From Craspedostauros australis (taxonomy: Eukaryota; Bacillariophyta; Bacillariophyceae; Mastogloiales; Achnanthaceae), in NCBI GenBank assembly GCA_026770025.1, contig JAMXDE010000008.1:2604001-2668000 (forward strand): a DNA stretch of 64,000 bases. The letters are read 5' to 3'. Each line of letters begins with the position of its first letter. The stretch's first letter is position 1. A program made the position numbers and the translations under genes. Below, one piece after another: positions 31,869 to 44,108 of this stretch. The notes under the pieces were generated by a model, which saw nothing but the letters and a program-made list of their open reading frames with translations, was not told where the DNA came from and ran no database searches.

Positions 31869-32714
31869 GGTGAGGGTGCGAATGCTTTCAGCACAAAGAG
31901 ACGAGACGAGCGAGGTTGGAGCAGACTTGTGAACGCATGCGCTCCGTTGGCTTTGTGGTTGAGGGTGTTGTCATCGAAGCGAGCAGTTTTTCTGCTGTTT
32001 TACGGTGTTTGTGGCGATGTCCGTGTGTTGTGTTGCCACACCAGTCGTGAAGATAGTGGGTACATGGTTCGCCGTGTTGGCCTGTTTTTGGGTATGGTGG
32101 TCATCTTGGCATTTCCTGCACAGATTTGTTCCATTGATGTGCTGCGCGACAATTGGATGTTCGGAGGAGGTATTACCAAACCAAGATACCTGTGAAACCG
32201 TTTAATTGGCGTTGAGCGTGAACACAAGTGTCAACCAATCAGATAGCAGCAGCAGCGTAGCCGAGCGCACGTGTTGCACTCAGTAAGACTCAGAATCTGC
32301 GTTCTTACGCTATTACAACTCATTTTGGGTTTCATGCGTGCAATAACTTGGTTCGTCGCCCTGTCCGAGGAAGTGACAACGTGCCAGGCTTCCTGGGCGA
32401 AGGGGGCCAACTTAAATTGCCGCGGCTCCCAAACACCGAACGGGAAGCCAACGAACTGCGGGCCGCCAAGGTGTCACAAACTCGAACGAACGAAGGAGTA
32501 CGAACGGAGGAGTATTGGATCTGGCGTCGTGTTTGTGTATCGAATGGATGGCTCGAAACTTTTACAAGCGGAACGGAAGAGAACGGTATGTTTGAAGTTC
32601 AGACATCAAGATGGGACGGATGGATCAGGTCGCCAAACAGCAAGCCAGTCAGCCAACCAGTCAGAGTCATCCATTCACCAAGTCGCTGATGGGGCTTGGG
32701 TAATGGCGACAGTA
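31869..32714. other. Upstream region of the GT61 gene, no gene seen
   Basis: Presumably holds the promoter of the minus-strand gene. Frames on both strands lack recognisable domains. Confidence 0.5.
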
Positions 32715-33815
32715 GAGGGATATCGCATTTCACATTCACACCCCTCCATTCATGTCACATGTGGCACTCACGTTCGGATTTCACATTGGTACTCGTGACT
32801 CGTTCGTGACCTAAACAGAAAGACGACCAATATGACTGAATCGGCTTCTCTTCTGTAGAATATAGTTCGAGTTTAGACTGATATGATCTGAATGCTTCGT
32901 TGCAGGTTATCGCATCACTTGTTGAGACCAAAGGATGGTAGGATCGTTAATGGGTGTGCTCTGAGTTGTACGCAACACACATCCCTCTTTATCCTCTTAG
33001 GAGTTTCGTGTTGTGAGAGGTTCGTTGCCATCTCTTCTGTCTCAACTTTGCCACCAACAGAGGTCCGGCAACAGATGCGCAAGCACTTTGTCCCTGCTAA
33101 TTCACGGCTTGTTCAAGGCTCTGTTGCCAATGTCGATGGCAGAGACCTCTTGATCACCGTATTATGGAGATAGATCAGCAGTTTGTTGTCCAATAGAAGC
33201 TCTTCACGCAGTCTACACAGAACTATTGCGATTGCATGTTGGGGTGATTGGAGACCACCAACGACTTCTGATATGGCATTCAGGATCTCCAAAGGATGCA
33301 AAATGTCCGTTGGTCGAAGTCCCTGGTCGTATCTGACTACACTAATCCTCAGAGCATCAGGAACACGCCGCGGATGTTGCATCGGGTGAAATAGGATATG
33401 AGCAAAGATTCCTCAGCTGGATCATGAAGGGGGCCTTTGATACTTGCGCCCAGATATCATATGTGAAGATTACAAGCATATTCGACATCACAATCACTCT
33501 CTATCGCTCCATGCACCCCTCATTCGGAATGCTAGTTTCATCATCATTAGCATCTCATAAAAACTATCATCAGCACGACAAGGACGACTCAACATTGCTG
33601 CAAATGAAGAGAAATGATTGGTCGTTGGTTTCGTTCCAACACGTGGAAGGTTGGATTGCCGGGACTGCAATGTGAAACTCAATTGTGTTTTTGGCTCCTA
33701 AAACGCAATCGAGTTTCACTTTCCGAGGGGGAAGTTCGCATGTTGCCCCTCTAAAAATGTCATTATCAGGTTATTTTGTACCGTGGGACTCGCAATGTGA
33801 AATGCGATATCCCCC
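32715..33815. mobile_element. 1.1-kb inverted-repeat element flanked by TA
   Basis: The left tip reads GAGGGATATCGCATTTCACA and the right tip, on the other strand, GGGGGATATCGCATTTCACA. They match at 21 of the first 22 positions. TA dinucleotides flank it at 32713-32714 and 33816-33817. This fits a Tc1/mariner-type or similar non-autonomous DNA transposon of 1101 bp. I found no transposase inside. A frame on the minus strand (33113-33382) reads like protein but has no recognised domain and may start at a non-ATG codon. A strong hairpin lies near the right end. Confidence 0.6.
33672..33719. repeat. 20-bp hairpin with 8-nt loop
   Basis: GTGAAACTCAATTGTGTTTT (33672-33691) pairs with AAAACGCAATCGAGTTTCAC (33700-33719) at 18 of 20 positions around the loop TGGCTCCT. 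The outer part (AATGTGAAA) resembles the terminal repeat of the surrounding element. Confidence 0.6.
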
Positions 33816-35040
33816 TAGTGATGACCTGCATCGTTGTCGACGAGCATTTGTTCCGCAAGAAGTCACTTTGCTCCGTCGACAGGGGACGAGAAAGCAATCA
33901 ACATTTCCTTGGTACCCATGGAATGAGTGAGCGTATGGTGGGAGTATGCTACTCCAAGGGAAGCGCGGTAAAGACACCACATGTGTCGATTTGTACTTTA
34001 TTCACGCTTGAAGCGTGTTGTGCCGTGCTTTGTTCGTTCGGATCATCGACTCATGCGACTACTAGAGCACGCCTTTCCCGTGTCGGCGTGATGTTGCGCT
34101 TGTTGATGTGCGTGCCTGGCGATGTCCAACACTGTGTGAACGTGCCAATGACGTCCACTTTGCACTCCTTCCATCCCCTCGTGTCTGCTCCAAGGCATCC
34201 CCATTCCCAGACACGCGACGTCACATTGCCTCCTTTCCGCTGTGACAGCCCTTCAGCTCAATCGCCCCTTGCTTTTCAAGAGGGTCCTTGCTTCGCATTC
34301 GTTGTTCGTGCTGGTGCATGTCTTCGTGCCGGAACAACTCTCGAACGCGTGGGGGTGTTTTTTTTTTCGCGCCACAATTCATTGCTGCGCAGCACTCCAA
34401 CAAACATGCATTGTCTCATCATACTCTTGCCCAGTGTGCTTCGGTTCTTCACTTGTCACTCTCCACACCCGTGACGAAAGTGAGCATGTTCGTTCGCAGG
34501 GGGGTAGGCAGCATCATGTCCTCCCTTTCCTGTCCTGATAGGCACGCGTCATTGCGTGATGAACCCTGCTCGTGTCGCTTCCCTGCTCGTGTCGCTCTCA
34601 TCGTCGGTTGTTGCTGTGAACATCCTCCCACCCCTCCGCTGAACGTGCGTGTGATTGCACAGTCCAGATGTTTCTCTGGTGATTTCGTTCGTTTCATTAG
34701 GACACACTCGGATTGTTTTGCGCAAGCAACAGTGTCTGGTTGCCTAGTCCATCCTCTTTTCATCCAGGAAGCATGTCGCCCCATGGGGACGAACGTCCTT
34801 ACCCGTTCTCCACACTGCACTGTCAGTGGGTCCGAGATGCATTTTTTGACAAATAGTGTTCCCCACAGTAAAGCATAGCACTTACACGATGAACCAGTCA
34901 GTGTGATGCTGTGCTCGCGTTTTTTCAAACCAGGACACCAAACACGAACTCACTACAACAGACAAGGGAGGACATCTACGATTATAATTTAATGCTCGTT
35001 AAATTCTGGCTATTTGTTTGTACTAGGTGGGATGCGCTAA
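33816..35040. other. Gene-free stretch upstream of the Harbinger-like element
   Basis: No convincing coding sequence. A T-run lies near 34360. It may contain the left end of the Harbinger-like transposon, but I could not find its terminal inverted repeat. Confidence 0.5.
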
Positions 35041-36054
35041 TTAGTGTGTGTGTTGTGCATCTGCACGGGCGATGGCACGTTCGCGTGCTTCTTGCATCGC
35101 GACAACCACGTCAAACGAGGGGAAGCCGTTGCTCAATTCAATTTGCGTCACGATGGCAACCGCGTTGAATGCAAGGCGATGCTTGTCCACGTGGTGCCGC
35201 CACTTCAGGTGCATGCATTGCCAGTGCTTGATTCGCCTGTTGACCGTTTCGTGGCGGCACCGCATGATCCCATCCGCGCGAAAAGTTGGGGGGAACACAC
35301 AAGGGTCCCCACGGTATCCGGCGTCTGCGACGACGACTTCGTGTTGCACTAATTTCGGTTTCAGACCCAGACGGAAGATCGAAAGATCGTTCAACAGGCC
35401 ACACGGGAAAGGACCATTCGCCCAAACGATCTCACCAGTGGAAATCGCAACAGCCAACTCATAGCGCACACCAGAGGCGCGAAACTTGAACGAGTACCAC
35501 TTCTGGCTAAACGGTTTGGGTTCGGTGATTCGCATGTCAGTCCCGTCCACAGTGACAAGAGCTTTTGCATCGTGACTTGCGCCAACGAAACGACGGTTCC
35601 AGACAATCTGTCAATGGGAGCGGTACCAGGAAAAATCAGAACCATGTGTGAGTGAATGGAGTGAACAGAATTTTGTGTCGTAGTTCGGGTGTGCGAATTT
35701 ATTAGTACTTACAATGCGATCCTTAACGGTTTCAACGGCTTCCATCATTAGCCACATCCATTTCCGAAGTGTTTTGGCAGAACACTTGCACATGGTGGCA
35801 AGGGCAGTCTCAGACACGTACAGACGAAGAAACGCGCACGTCCACAGGAGATGTTTCGGTTTCGCCGTGAGTGGCAGAGCTCGCGCATGACAGAGCTCGT
35901 TCCACAAGATGTGCACGATGTCAGGATGCGTTCCGAACACGGATGCGAACTGTCGCAGTGACTCCCTGGAAAGGTTGTTTGTGTCCAAGCCTCTTGGGCG
36001 TGACCCAATCAGCCCGAACCCCACGGTGGCAAAAGTTCCACTTGGTAGAAGCAT
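35041..36054 (-). CDS. Harbinger-type DDE transposase, two exons
   Basis: Exon 1 is 36054-35713 and exon 2 is 35607-35041, giving 302 residues. The intron (35712-35608, 105 bp) begins GTAAGT and ends CAG in phase 0, joining VKDRI to IVWNRRFVG. The N-terminal half has a helix-rich region with HLLW-type and TLRKWMW segments, typical of this superfamily. The DDE core shows VDGTDMRI (Asp about 138), KFRASGVRYELAV, NGPFPCGLLNDLSIFR, VVADAGYRGD (Asp about 209) and RCRHETVNRRIK (Glu about 234). All three catalytic acidic residues are therefore present. It would cut and rejoin the element's ends. The start is the first ATG of the open frame; an additional upstream exon is possible. No stop or frameshift interrupts the coding sequence, so it may be active. 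Confidence 0.82.
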
Positions 36055-36769
36055 TCTCGTGTTCCTTGCGAATTATGAGCTCTTGTGCAACTAGAAATGT
36101 CAAAATGAGGCGAAAAACAACAATGCCAACAAGTAACCGTTGAGCTAGTACAAATTGTGCGCAAATCAACTGCAACTTGCCAATGACGAAACGAGCTTTT
36201 CTTGTGGGGCTTCGCCTGCTCTCCAGCTACAGTGGTTGTTCCGCGCTTTGCTGTGGGGAAGCCAATCAAGCGAGGGCGTTCTTCCAGATTAATCGCAGAG
36301 AAGTTGAACAAAGTGTACGGTTGTCCTCCAATGCTTCGCCAACTTGTGCTTCGTTGTGACCAAGGTACCAAGCAAGGCAGGATTCAACGGACGAAACATC
36401 CAATGAATTCCTGCGTTGCCGTATGTAGCGTAATGATCAGGGGGCACATCCACGACTTCGTGGGAGGCTCTCTTGGACGAACGTGCGCGCTGCTCCGTTC
36501 GCCCGGCACTGCAAGCAAGCACGCTCTGGAGGGGAAGCAAACGAGTATCGAGCTGAATGCCCTCCAGTGTGCTGTATCATTCTTGCACGCGTGCTGTTGT
36601 GCTCTATCTGGGGAGCCCGCAGTTCACCTTGCGCTCAACACGAACAATCATGGACATACAGCCATGGATAGACAACGTCGGACCGCGCACTGTGGTGGAG
36701 TCTTACCCTTGTCGTGAATCGGTCTTGTACTAGTCGTGCTCACGTCGTGCTCACGTCGTGCTGAAGTCG

Positions 36770-36845
36770 CGTCCCTTGCTCGTCTCCTTGCTCGTCACTT
36801 GCTCGTCTCCTTGCTTGTCACTTGCACGTCCCCTTGCTCGTCGAT
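36770..36845. repeat. TTGCTCGTC-type minisatellite, cluster 1
   Basis: Repeated units of the type CCCTTGCTCGTCTCCTTGCT / CACTTGCTCGT run for about 75 bp and end in TCGTCGATTTC. A shorter relative (GTGCTCACGTC, repeated) lies just upstream at 36738-36765. Confidence 0.7.
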
Positions 36846-37151
36846 TTCTGAAAAATCGACACCTCCCTTACCGCACTTTACTTATAGAGAGATGTCGCAG
36901 TATCGTAGGTGATCAGTCTGGAGTCGCCGCGATGCAAATCTCTGTTATCAACTGTGTTTCAGAATGATGTTGCAATCAAGATCGAATACGTGTGCTACCA
37001 TGGTATAGATCGTACGCTTACATTCATGCATTCTAATCTTTGAAAAGTGCACTCTATCGCCCTTGAACATACAACTAGACTAGACATGGTAGTATGGCCC
37101 ATTTCGCAGCATGTCGCACCGACAAAACCGCGGTAATTGCGAGAAATTTGG

Positions 37152-37205
37152 TTGTCACTTGCGCGTCCCCTTGCTCGTCACTTGCGCGTCCCCTTGCTCG
37201 TCGAT
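37152..37205. repeat. TTGCTCGTC-type minisatellite, cluster 2
   Basis: A 25-bp unit (GTCACTTGCGCGTCCCCTTG and CTC...) is repeated twice and ends in TCGTCGATCC. It is the same family as the cluster 0.4 kb away. Confidence 0.7.
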
Positions 37206-37918
37206 CCGGTCCTCTGTCGTGTCTGTCGCATGTCCATGTCGTGCTTGTCGCAGATCGATGTCATGTCGGTGTCTGTCCCGACGTGTTACACATGGTGAAA
37301 CACACGCCAGCCTCACGTCAATGTCCCGTTGGCTCCCCACAAACGAACTCCCCTGTCGTTCCTCACGAAACACATGGCAACGTGCCAACACGCCAGTGTA
37401 CTTACATGTGTATACTCCGAGAGAGTGTCGCACACGACAGAAGACCCATGTTTCTCCACCATCGTCGACTAACAGGAGCAAATCAAATAGATACGTTGAG
37501 CGTTGAATCTAGACCAACGCTAGATATACACTTATACTCGTAGGGGTATAGTTATTTATGCTTCTAGGAAACATCTATGTTTATTCAATGTATACATTCA
37601 TTGCATTTTAAATAAATCAAAACGGATGTACTATTGGATATTCCAGGCAAAATGGATGCGTTGAACTATAGTAGGGCAGCGTAGACGTCTACGTATCCCG
37701 TGTTTTTGTGTTTCGCATTATCACGCTGCAACGCGGTGATCGATTGCTCCACGGATCCTCCCAGCGTGCGTGCTCCACAGCGCAAGGCACCAGTTCATCA
37801 CACGTCGCACACGAACTCCTCAGGTTGCCGCGGAATGGAGCGAAGTCTTCCTCTCACAAATGACGTTCATACTCCATCGATCACTCGTTCACGATTAAAA
37901 AGTAAGTGCCGATACAAC

Positions 37919-39827
37919 ATGCCACGAAAAGCTGCTCCCACGAAGCACGACAGTTGTGATGGAGCGGAGTGGAACGAGCAGCTGTACTCCCAGATCCGCG
38001 AATTGAGGGCGAAGATCGAGAGCGGCGAAATTCCGATGGAAAAGACCGCGAGGAATGTGTGGAAAGAGAATCCCGATTTGGCATTCCTGTCCAGGCGCAA
38101 CTTCGCTCGGAACCTTCGGAAATTGCGAAATTCAGTGAAGAGAAGCCGCGAGAAGGAGGCGACTGAGGCCGGTACGTGACTTGAAGTGCATGCCTGAAAT
38201 TGTCGTTTGTTACTCGTTTATTCACGACATCATTTCTCACCCTTCTCAGTGCGCATGGATACGAAATTCTCTCCCAACGTTTCCGATCTTGTCGCGAACG
38301 CAACTTCGTACAAAGATCAATTTGACAAAGCGATCAAAAAAGTATCAACGCAGCAACCCGAAGACGCGAAGGAAACCATGGACGCTTTTTCGCGCATGGC
38401 CTACAGCCCGGCACCCACCGCTCCAACCGCGATGCCAACAACAGCCCGTCCCTCCGCCGAACCAAACACGGCGCACATGGCATCACCCATCCCCACCCAT
38501 CCACCACCAACCCCAAGACCTCTCTACCACGCCATGGACACGATGACTGCTGCTCGTACTGAGCCCTCGTCTGTTCATGTCCCTCCACCGCATGTGGCTT
38601 CTCCTCCTGCTGCTCCTCCTGGCTTTGCTGCAAGTCGTGGCATGCTGGTGACGAACACTGTTACTGGGACACCCTTGCAAGAGGGCCCCAGTCGTGCGCG
38701 TGCGATCGAAACGTGGATGAACAAGAACACCGAAATTTTCTTGCCCGCTGTTCGCCACGTGTACTCCCCAGCCGGTCGTGGGGAGGTGTTCGAAATCACG
38801 TTCGAGCTGCCTGGCGGGACTTGCTACGGCGATGTGAACGTGCTCATCAAGGAGCACGGGCGCGTGTTGGAGGTGAGAATCACGCAAAACCAACAACTCG
38901 CATCATCCGCTGCCACGGACAACGAGCTGCTTGAGCGCCTGAACGAAACGGTTCCTTCGCTCCTCAAGATTCGTTCTTTCCGCGGGCAACGCGAACGCAG
39001 CGAATCATACGCGTTGGCAGTTCGCAACATGTGTCGTGGGCACCCGCAGCCTGCCCGTGTGCACAAGGAGTTCTTGCCAATCCAAGTCAGTGACCGGTTT
39101 GAAATGACCTCCGACCAAGCCATGCATGGGATTGATTTTATCAATCCTTCTGTTGGCATCAATGATCGGGAGAGCGATGTGCACACTGATGCGCCCCTGC
39201 TGATCGTGCGCATGGTGCCGGTTGACAGCGCGAGCCCAGTCACCCATTGCGCCACCAACTTGGCGCGTTACAGGCGAACAGAGAGGCATAGCAAACTTAA
39301 GCTGAACTCTGGTGCTCACCTGAGAGAGGATGACTACAGTTCGTCCGATGACGAGTGCACATTTTCCCGTCCTGCTCCTGTTCGCATGACGATTGCTCGT
39401 GGTCGCAAAGCTACCGGATCAGGGCATTCTGCAAAGGTAAGTGTTGTCAATACCGGTTTCGTCTTCTGTTCTTCACAACTCCCACTTGTTCACTCACACA
39501 TCCTTGCGTTGTTGCTTTTTCACTGCGCAGTACGCTCGTCAACCATCTCGTGTGACTGTTGGTTCGATGGACATGCCTGTTCGTGCTTCCCGCCGCGCGG
39601 CTGCTCGCAGACGTGCTCGTCACGCTGATATTCCTGACCCCGTCGTGGTGCCTTCCACTGTTCTCTCCAGCGCCAGCAACCAGCGTTGCACCAAAGTCAG
39701 GCGCAGGAAGCGTGTGCCCGAGTTGATTAAGATTGACTGCGAGTCAGACAGCGACGGCCAGGAGGAGGTCAACCTGCCATCGGCGAGCCTCAAGAGTGAG
39801 GGGGACGAGACCACACAGACTGAGTAA
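37919..39827 (+). CDS. Harbinger accessory protein, trihelix/SANT-like N-terminus plus unknown C-terminal domain
   Basis: Three exons: 37919-38171, 38250-39436 and 39531-39827, giving 578 residues. Introns are GT-AG (GTACGT...TTCTCAG and GTAAGT...TGCGCAG); the first splits a codon after its first base, the second lies between codons. Residues about 17-75 (EWNEQLYSQIRELRAKIESG... RRNFARNLRKLRNSV) are helical and basic, like the DNA-binding domains of diatom transposon proteins. Residues 135-235 are Pro/Ala-rich. Residues about 246-298 (FLPAVRHVYSPAG... FEITFELPGG... VNVLIKEHGRVLEVRITQ) look like an all-beta, Hsp20-like fold, a weak resemblance. A conserved-looking region continues to about 400, followed by an acidic Ser patch (SSSDDE). 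The C-terminus is strongly basic (RASRRAAARRRARH). Its divergent position beside the transposase suggests it helps the transposase bind DNA or enter the nucleus. An upstream GTAAGT at 37901 allows an alternative 5' exon. Confidence 0.7.
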
Positions 39828-42800
39828 GAGTGGAGCAAGTCCCATGCAGCACGAACAACCAACATAACATAACTAGTGACCAACCGTAATACCATGTTCA
39901 CACTACGTCGATGAACTGTCTATGGGAGTACCTTCTAGATTGTGAACATGTTATACGATGACTACTTGGACTACCAATGGAGTCCCATCGGAAAACGACG
40001 CCGAAAACGTATTTACCGCGCTTCCCAAGACATGGAGGGAGAAGTGTTCGCACGGACCGACTAAATGTAGCGTCGTGGATGTGACCCTTCGAACTACCCA
40101 TTGCATTGTAGATCGTGCGCGTTTCTCGCCAAGTATCTTGCCAGGAGAGATTGTCCCGAGGAGCATTCCTCAGTCATTCACTATGGTCCTCCCGCCTGCA
40201 ACAAGTGATTGCGACATCTCTGGTGTTGGTCTTGGTCCCTTGGTTGATGTGGAGCAACTTGGTGACTCGTGCTCCGCGGATCTTGACCAAGAATGAAATG
40301 AGATCCAACCAGCTTAACCAGCCCATGATGCACCTCGCTCGTACCATGCTGTCCCGTCCGCGGCATGAGACCTTCGCATACGAGCTACACTCGCCTTGCG
40401 CCCGAAGAGCAAGAGAGAGACAGAGGGAGCGAGAGCGCGCAGAACAGGGACGCTCTCTGACCAGGCTGATGTCATCGTTGCTTCGCATGGCACCACACAT
40501 GCAGCTTGGCCACACAACCCGCACGAATTGAGAACTACGCTTTCCCCTTGGCTCAATCCGTCTCGGTTCTGTTCTGTTCTGCACTGCATGGTGTTGCGGT
40601 CGCAGACCGCCCGCCCATGACGATCGTCGATCGGCAGGAGCATCCGGGATGAGGCACCATGGCGAACAAGTCATGCCGGCACCACAGAGACCCTCTGAAT
40701 CGCTTTTGCCTCGTGAGTCCATGACATCGAGTCTACCCATGCCAGATACAGATCTACGATGCCTTCTCGTAATGCCTGCTGGGGCAGGTACTGATGGAGC
40801 GATCGCGTCAGCTCTCTTTGTTCTGTTTGGGAATGTCGTTTGTATCCAAATTCTGGGAGGGTGCAGATTGTGTTCTGCAACTGTCTTGGTTGTGGTTGCG
40901 GTTGCAGTCGGGGGAGTGGTTGATACCGTGCGTGTAGAGCCAGTTTTTTTTGTCAAAAAGAAGAGCCTCGGCACCATAGATCGTAATTGCACGTGTGCTA
41001 GTGCGTGTGCTAGTGCGTGTCCATGGTAGTAATAGAGGGGTTCGAGTGGCCCCAGAACTTGGGTACTGGGACACGCCGGGCTGTCCGAATTCCAGGGGGA
41101 GCCCCGCTATTGAAACTTGTCTGGGCGCAATGGAGACAGCCACTTTCGTGGGGATTTAGGTCTTTGCAATGCCCTAGTGACGTCACGATTCGCTTTCTTC
41201 CTTCCCTGTTTCCCACACTGTTTCGTCAAACTGTTTGTTTCCTCATGGTACCAACATAGTTTTTCGCATTTTTGCCCAATCTGAACCAAAATGATTGATT
41301 CGATTGTCCAAATCTCTCTCTTTTTGCATCTCCTGTACGCGAATCATCGCATGATTCTTGTCTCTTCTTGTTTCTTTCTGTCAAAACAGTAGCCACTGTT
41401 CAAAAATAAGGACGATAATGCCAAAACTTGAGTACTTTGATCTGTGGTCTATTCGCGTTGTTGGCAACGAGGAGGAGCGTTGGTTTCTTGTGTGGCAATC
41501 CATGCTCAACTCTCAACACAACTCATTCAGAAACTCGTTGACAACACTGCCAATTGACACTACCTCCTTCCTCCCTTCCTTCCAAGTCAACTTCATCTGC
41601 AGAGCAAGTATGTAGCTCATGTGGAAGTGGGATCGAGAGTGGAAGAAGAAGCATGTCACGCCAAGAACCCAAGCCATGCCAACAAACAATCCCCAACAAC
41701 AAATAGACTCCAACACAACAGTCTCCCACCCTCTCATACTCAGCCGTGACAGACTTGGCACTCAACAAACACCCATCCATCTATCCATCCCTGCCATGCC
41801 ATGCCATGCCAATGTGCCTCTAGAGATAGATAGTATCGACACCTGGGGGATGCTCCATCCTGTCTCACATCACACCAAACAAGGACTGTCCCAGCTGTAG
41901 TGGACAACCTGATGGGATCCGTCACACATTTTAATAGAGCTAAACTAGTACCCACCTTAGAGAGAGAGAGAGACTACAAATCGTCTGACCTGTCAGCATT
42001 CCAGTAGATCGAACGAATACTTCACTGGCCCCCACGTTTGGGGACAGATCCAGAACATTGAAGAAGATTTTTGGAACCCGTGTCAAGGAACCAGAAGAGT
42101 TCCGATAACCAAGCCACTGACACCCACCATCGCCAAAACGCCGACACATGGAAACAGTGCCCCGGCATCGCACATCATCACCCATTGTCTCTCACGGAAC
42201 TCAGCCAAGGGATCTCGACCCATGGTACTTGGGCTACACGACCCATACACACTGTCACTCAGGACACCACAGGAGATCCTCCCCGCAGGGAAGAACTTTA
42301 GCACTAATCTCATAATCTGCACGTTTCTTCACCCATCATTAGTATTCTCAATTGACTACTTGTGATCCTGAAGACTCACGTTTGGACCGCTTGCCAATCA
42401 AGCCTCTGCCCACAGCTATCAACAGCCAACAAGACAACAGCCAATACGTTTGGGCTCTATTACATTTCCTCACTGTAGCAAAGCAACAGAGTTGTCATTC
42501 ATTGCAGAACCTCCTGACTGTCGCAGATGTGCGGTGCACCAAGTCATGGACTTGTCATGCTATGCTTACGTCACTGATCATTTCAGCAATGACACCATCA
42601 TCCTTTGCAACAATCGAAGTGGGCATGCATGGTGTATCCATTGTTCCTTTGCTCTGTCTTCACCATCTCATCAGACCACACATTGCCAATGCAAAAACAG
42701 CAGGCAAAGCATCCAGCGAAGCATCTGCCAGACACCAATGTACAATGAATTCGTCAGCATTATTCAACATGCAGACTGCATTCTGTGTTCTGAAACAACT

Positions 42801-43313
42801 TGCCAATCAGAACACAGCATGAGGCAGGAGCTGAAACATCTGCCAACGATCAACAATGAGTGGGCGGCTCCAGACAGCAGCTGGAGAGCTTCTGATCACA
42901 CCCAACAACTTCACACACGGCTGAGCATTGATCAGAGTATTCTGCCACCACCAACTATCAATGCATCAGCAGTGATCCTTGCCAGATGTCATTTGGCAAG
43001 CAGTAGTGAATTGGCAGTGATGATTTACAAGAGAGAGAGAGGGAGGAGCATCCAGCACACCACTTGACCCAACCAAAGAATCCACAGTTTACCCAACCAA
43101 GAGATTCCAGAAAAGCATATCCAGAAGAGAGCTGAGCATGCAGCCACAAACAACAAATCCATGGAAAGGATCCAGGAGAAAGCAACCAGCAGCAGGCAAG
43201 GCATCAAGCATTGAACATCAAACCTACTGCAAAGCAATCCGCAATCAGCAATCAGCAACAACCAACAAGCTACAAATCTGCAACACCAGAGTATCCAGAG
43301 AACAGAGCACACA
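39828..43313. other. Gene-free stretch between the Harbinger-like element and a solo LTR
   Basis: Frames are present on both strands (for example 40174-40992, minus), but I see no domain and the composition looks like chance. A small inverted repeat (CATGTTCACA at 39893 and TGTGAACATG at 39940) lies just after the accessory gene. An 18-nt word at 41033-41050 recurs inverted at 45337-45354. Confidence 0.55.
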
Positions 43314-44108
43314 TGTTGGCAAGTTCCGTGGACGGATAACTTGCGATCGTGGAAGACGGTGTTGGTTGATAGTTGTTCTGTTTGCTATTTCATTCCTTGA
43401 GCACTCCAATCCTCTTTGTGTCTCCGTTCTCTTGCCCAATGCTCTTGGCGCGTCTCTGTGTTTCGTAGATTGGTCTCCGACTATGAGTTGGTACGCGAGA
43501 TGCTCTCTTGCTGCTATTCGTATTCTCTCTCTTCTCAATGTTGCATGTTCATGCTACATGATACTCCGTGTTCAATGCATACTCCACATTTGACACTCCA
43601 TTTGTTCACTACTGACTTCTACTCCATGAGCGCTTGCCACTTGAACTCCATCTCGTGTATCCATGATCTTGATGCCCTTTGGTCATCAAATCTTCACCTT
43701 CTGCTTCTGACATAGAGACAGATGTCAACGTGGTGACATGGTGACATCCTGTTGACGTCAGTAGGCGTCCTTCTGCTCTCCAGATGTCACGTTCCATTGG
43801 TGATGCAGCAGTCTGTCAGATGATATTGTCATCTGAGGTTTAGTTGGGAAGTACCTCGAGATTCTCTCGGTACCATTGATGGATGGACAGACGATATTTC
43901 CAATTCTCTCAGAAATCGTCGATTGCAAATTTCCTCCAGAAATTCTGCTCATTTTCATGTATTCCATTTCCACTGTGATTCTGACAAATCACAGTATACA
44001 ATTGACACGAATGTAGTTGTACCGTCCGTACATGAATAAGAGAATAACAGGTGAACAATGGACATATACACGTACATCTTGACATATACACGCATGTACA
44101 TCTCGACA
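43314..44108 (-). mobile_element. Solo LTR of the Copia-3 family, inverse orientation
   Basis: Reads TGTTGGCAAGTTCC at the left and ATCTCGACA at the right, that is, the reverse complement of the Copia-3 LTR from end to start, 795 bp. It has many scattered differences from the copies at 21-30 kb. No internal Copia sequence adjoins it, so it is a solo LTR left by LTR-LTR recombination or loss. The neighbouring pentamers (ACACA and CAGCT) do not match, so the original target duplication is not visible. Confidence 0.88.

Larger units (their letters stand above)
36055..37918. other. Region between the divergent transposon genes, with minisatellites
   Basis: Likely holds both promoters. No gene recognised. 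Two clusters of TTGCTCGTC-like repeats stand out (36770-36845 and 37152-37205). Confidence 0.5.
35041..39827. mobile_element. PIF/Harbinger-like two-gene DNA transposon (coding core)
   Basis: Two divergent genes: a DDE transposase (minus) and a DNA-binding-type accessory protein (plus), separated by 1.86 kb. Harbinger-type elements characteristically carry a transposase plus a Myb/SANT-like second protein needed for binding or nuclear import. The bounds given are those of the coding parts only; I could not identify terminal inverted repeats or the 3-bp target duplication. Confidence 0.65.

Noticed and set aside
40174-40992. 272-codon open frame on the minus strand
   Set aside because: Low-complexity Arg/Ser/Thr composition without a conserved motif; probably a chance frame in GC-rich sequence.
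41039-41050. Possible tRNA B-box (GGTTCGAGTGGC)
   Set aside because: The last bases do not fit the B-box consensus, and no acceptor stem, D arm or A-box can be folded around it.
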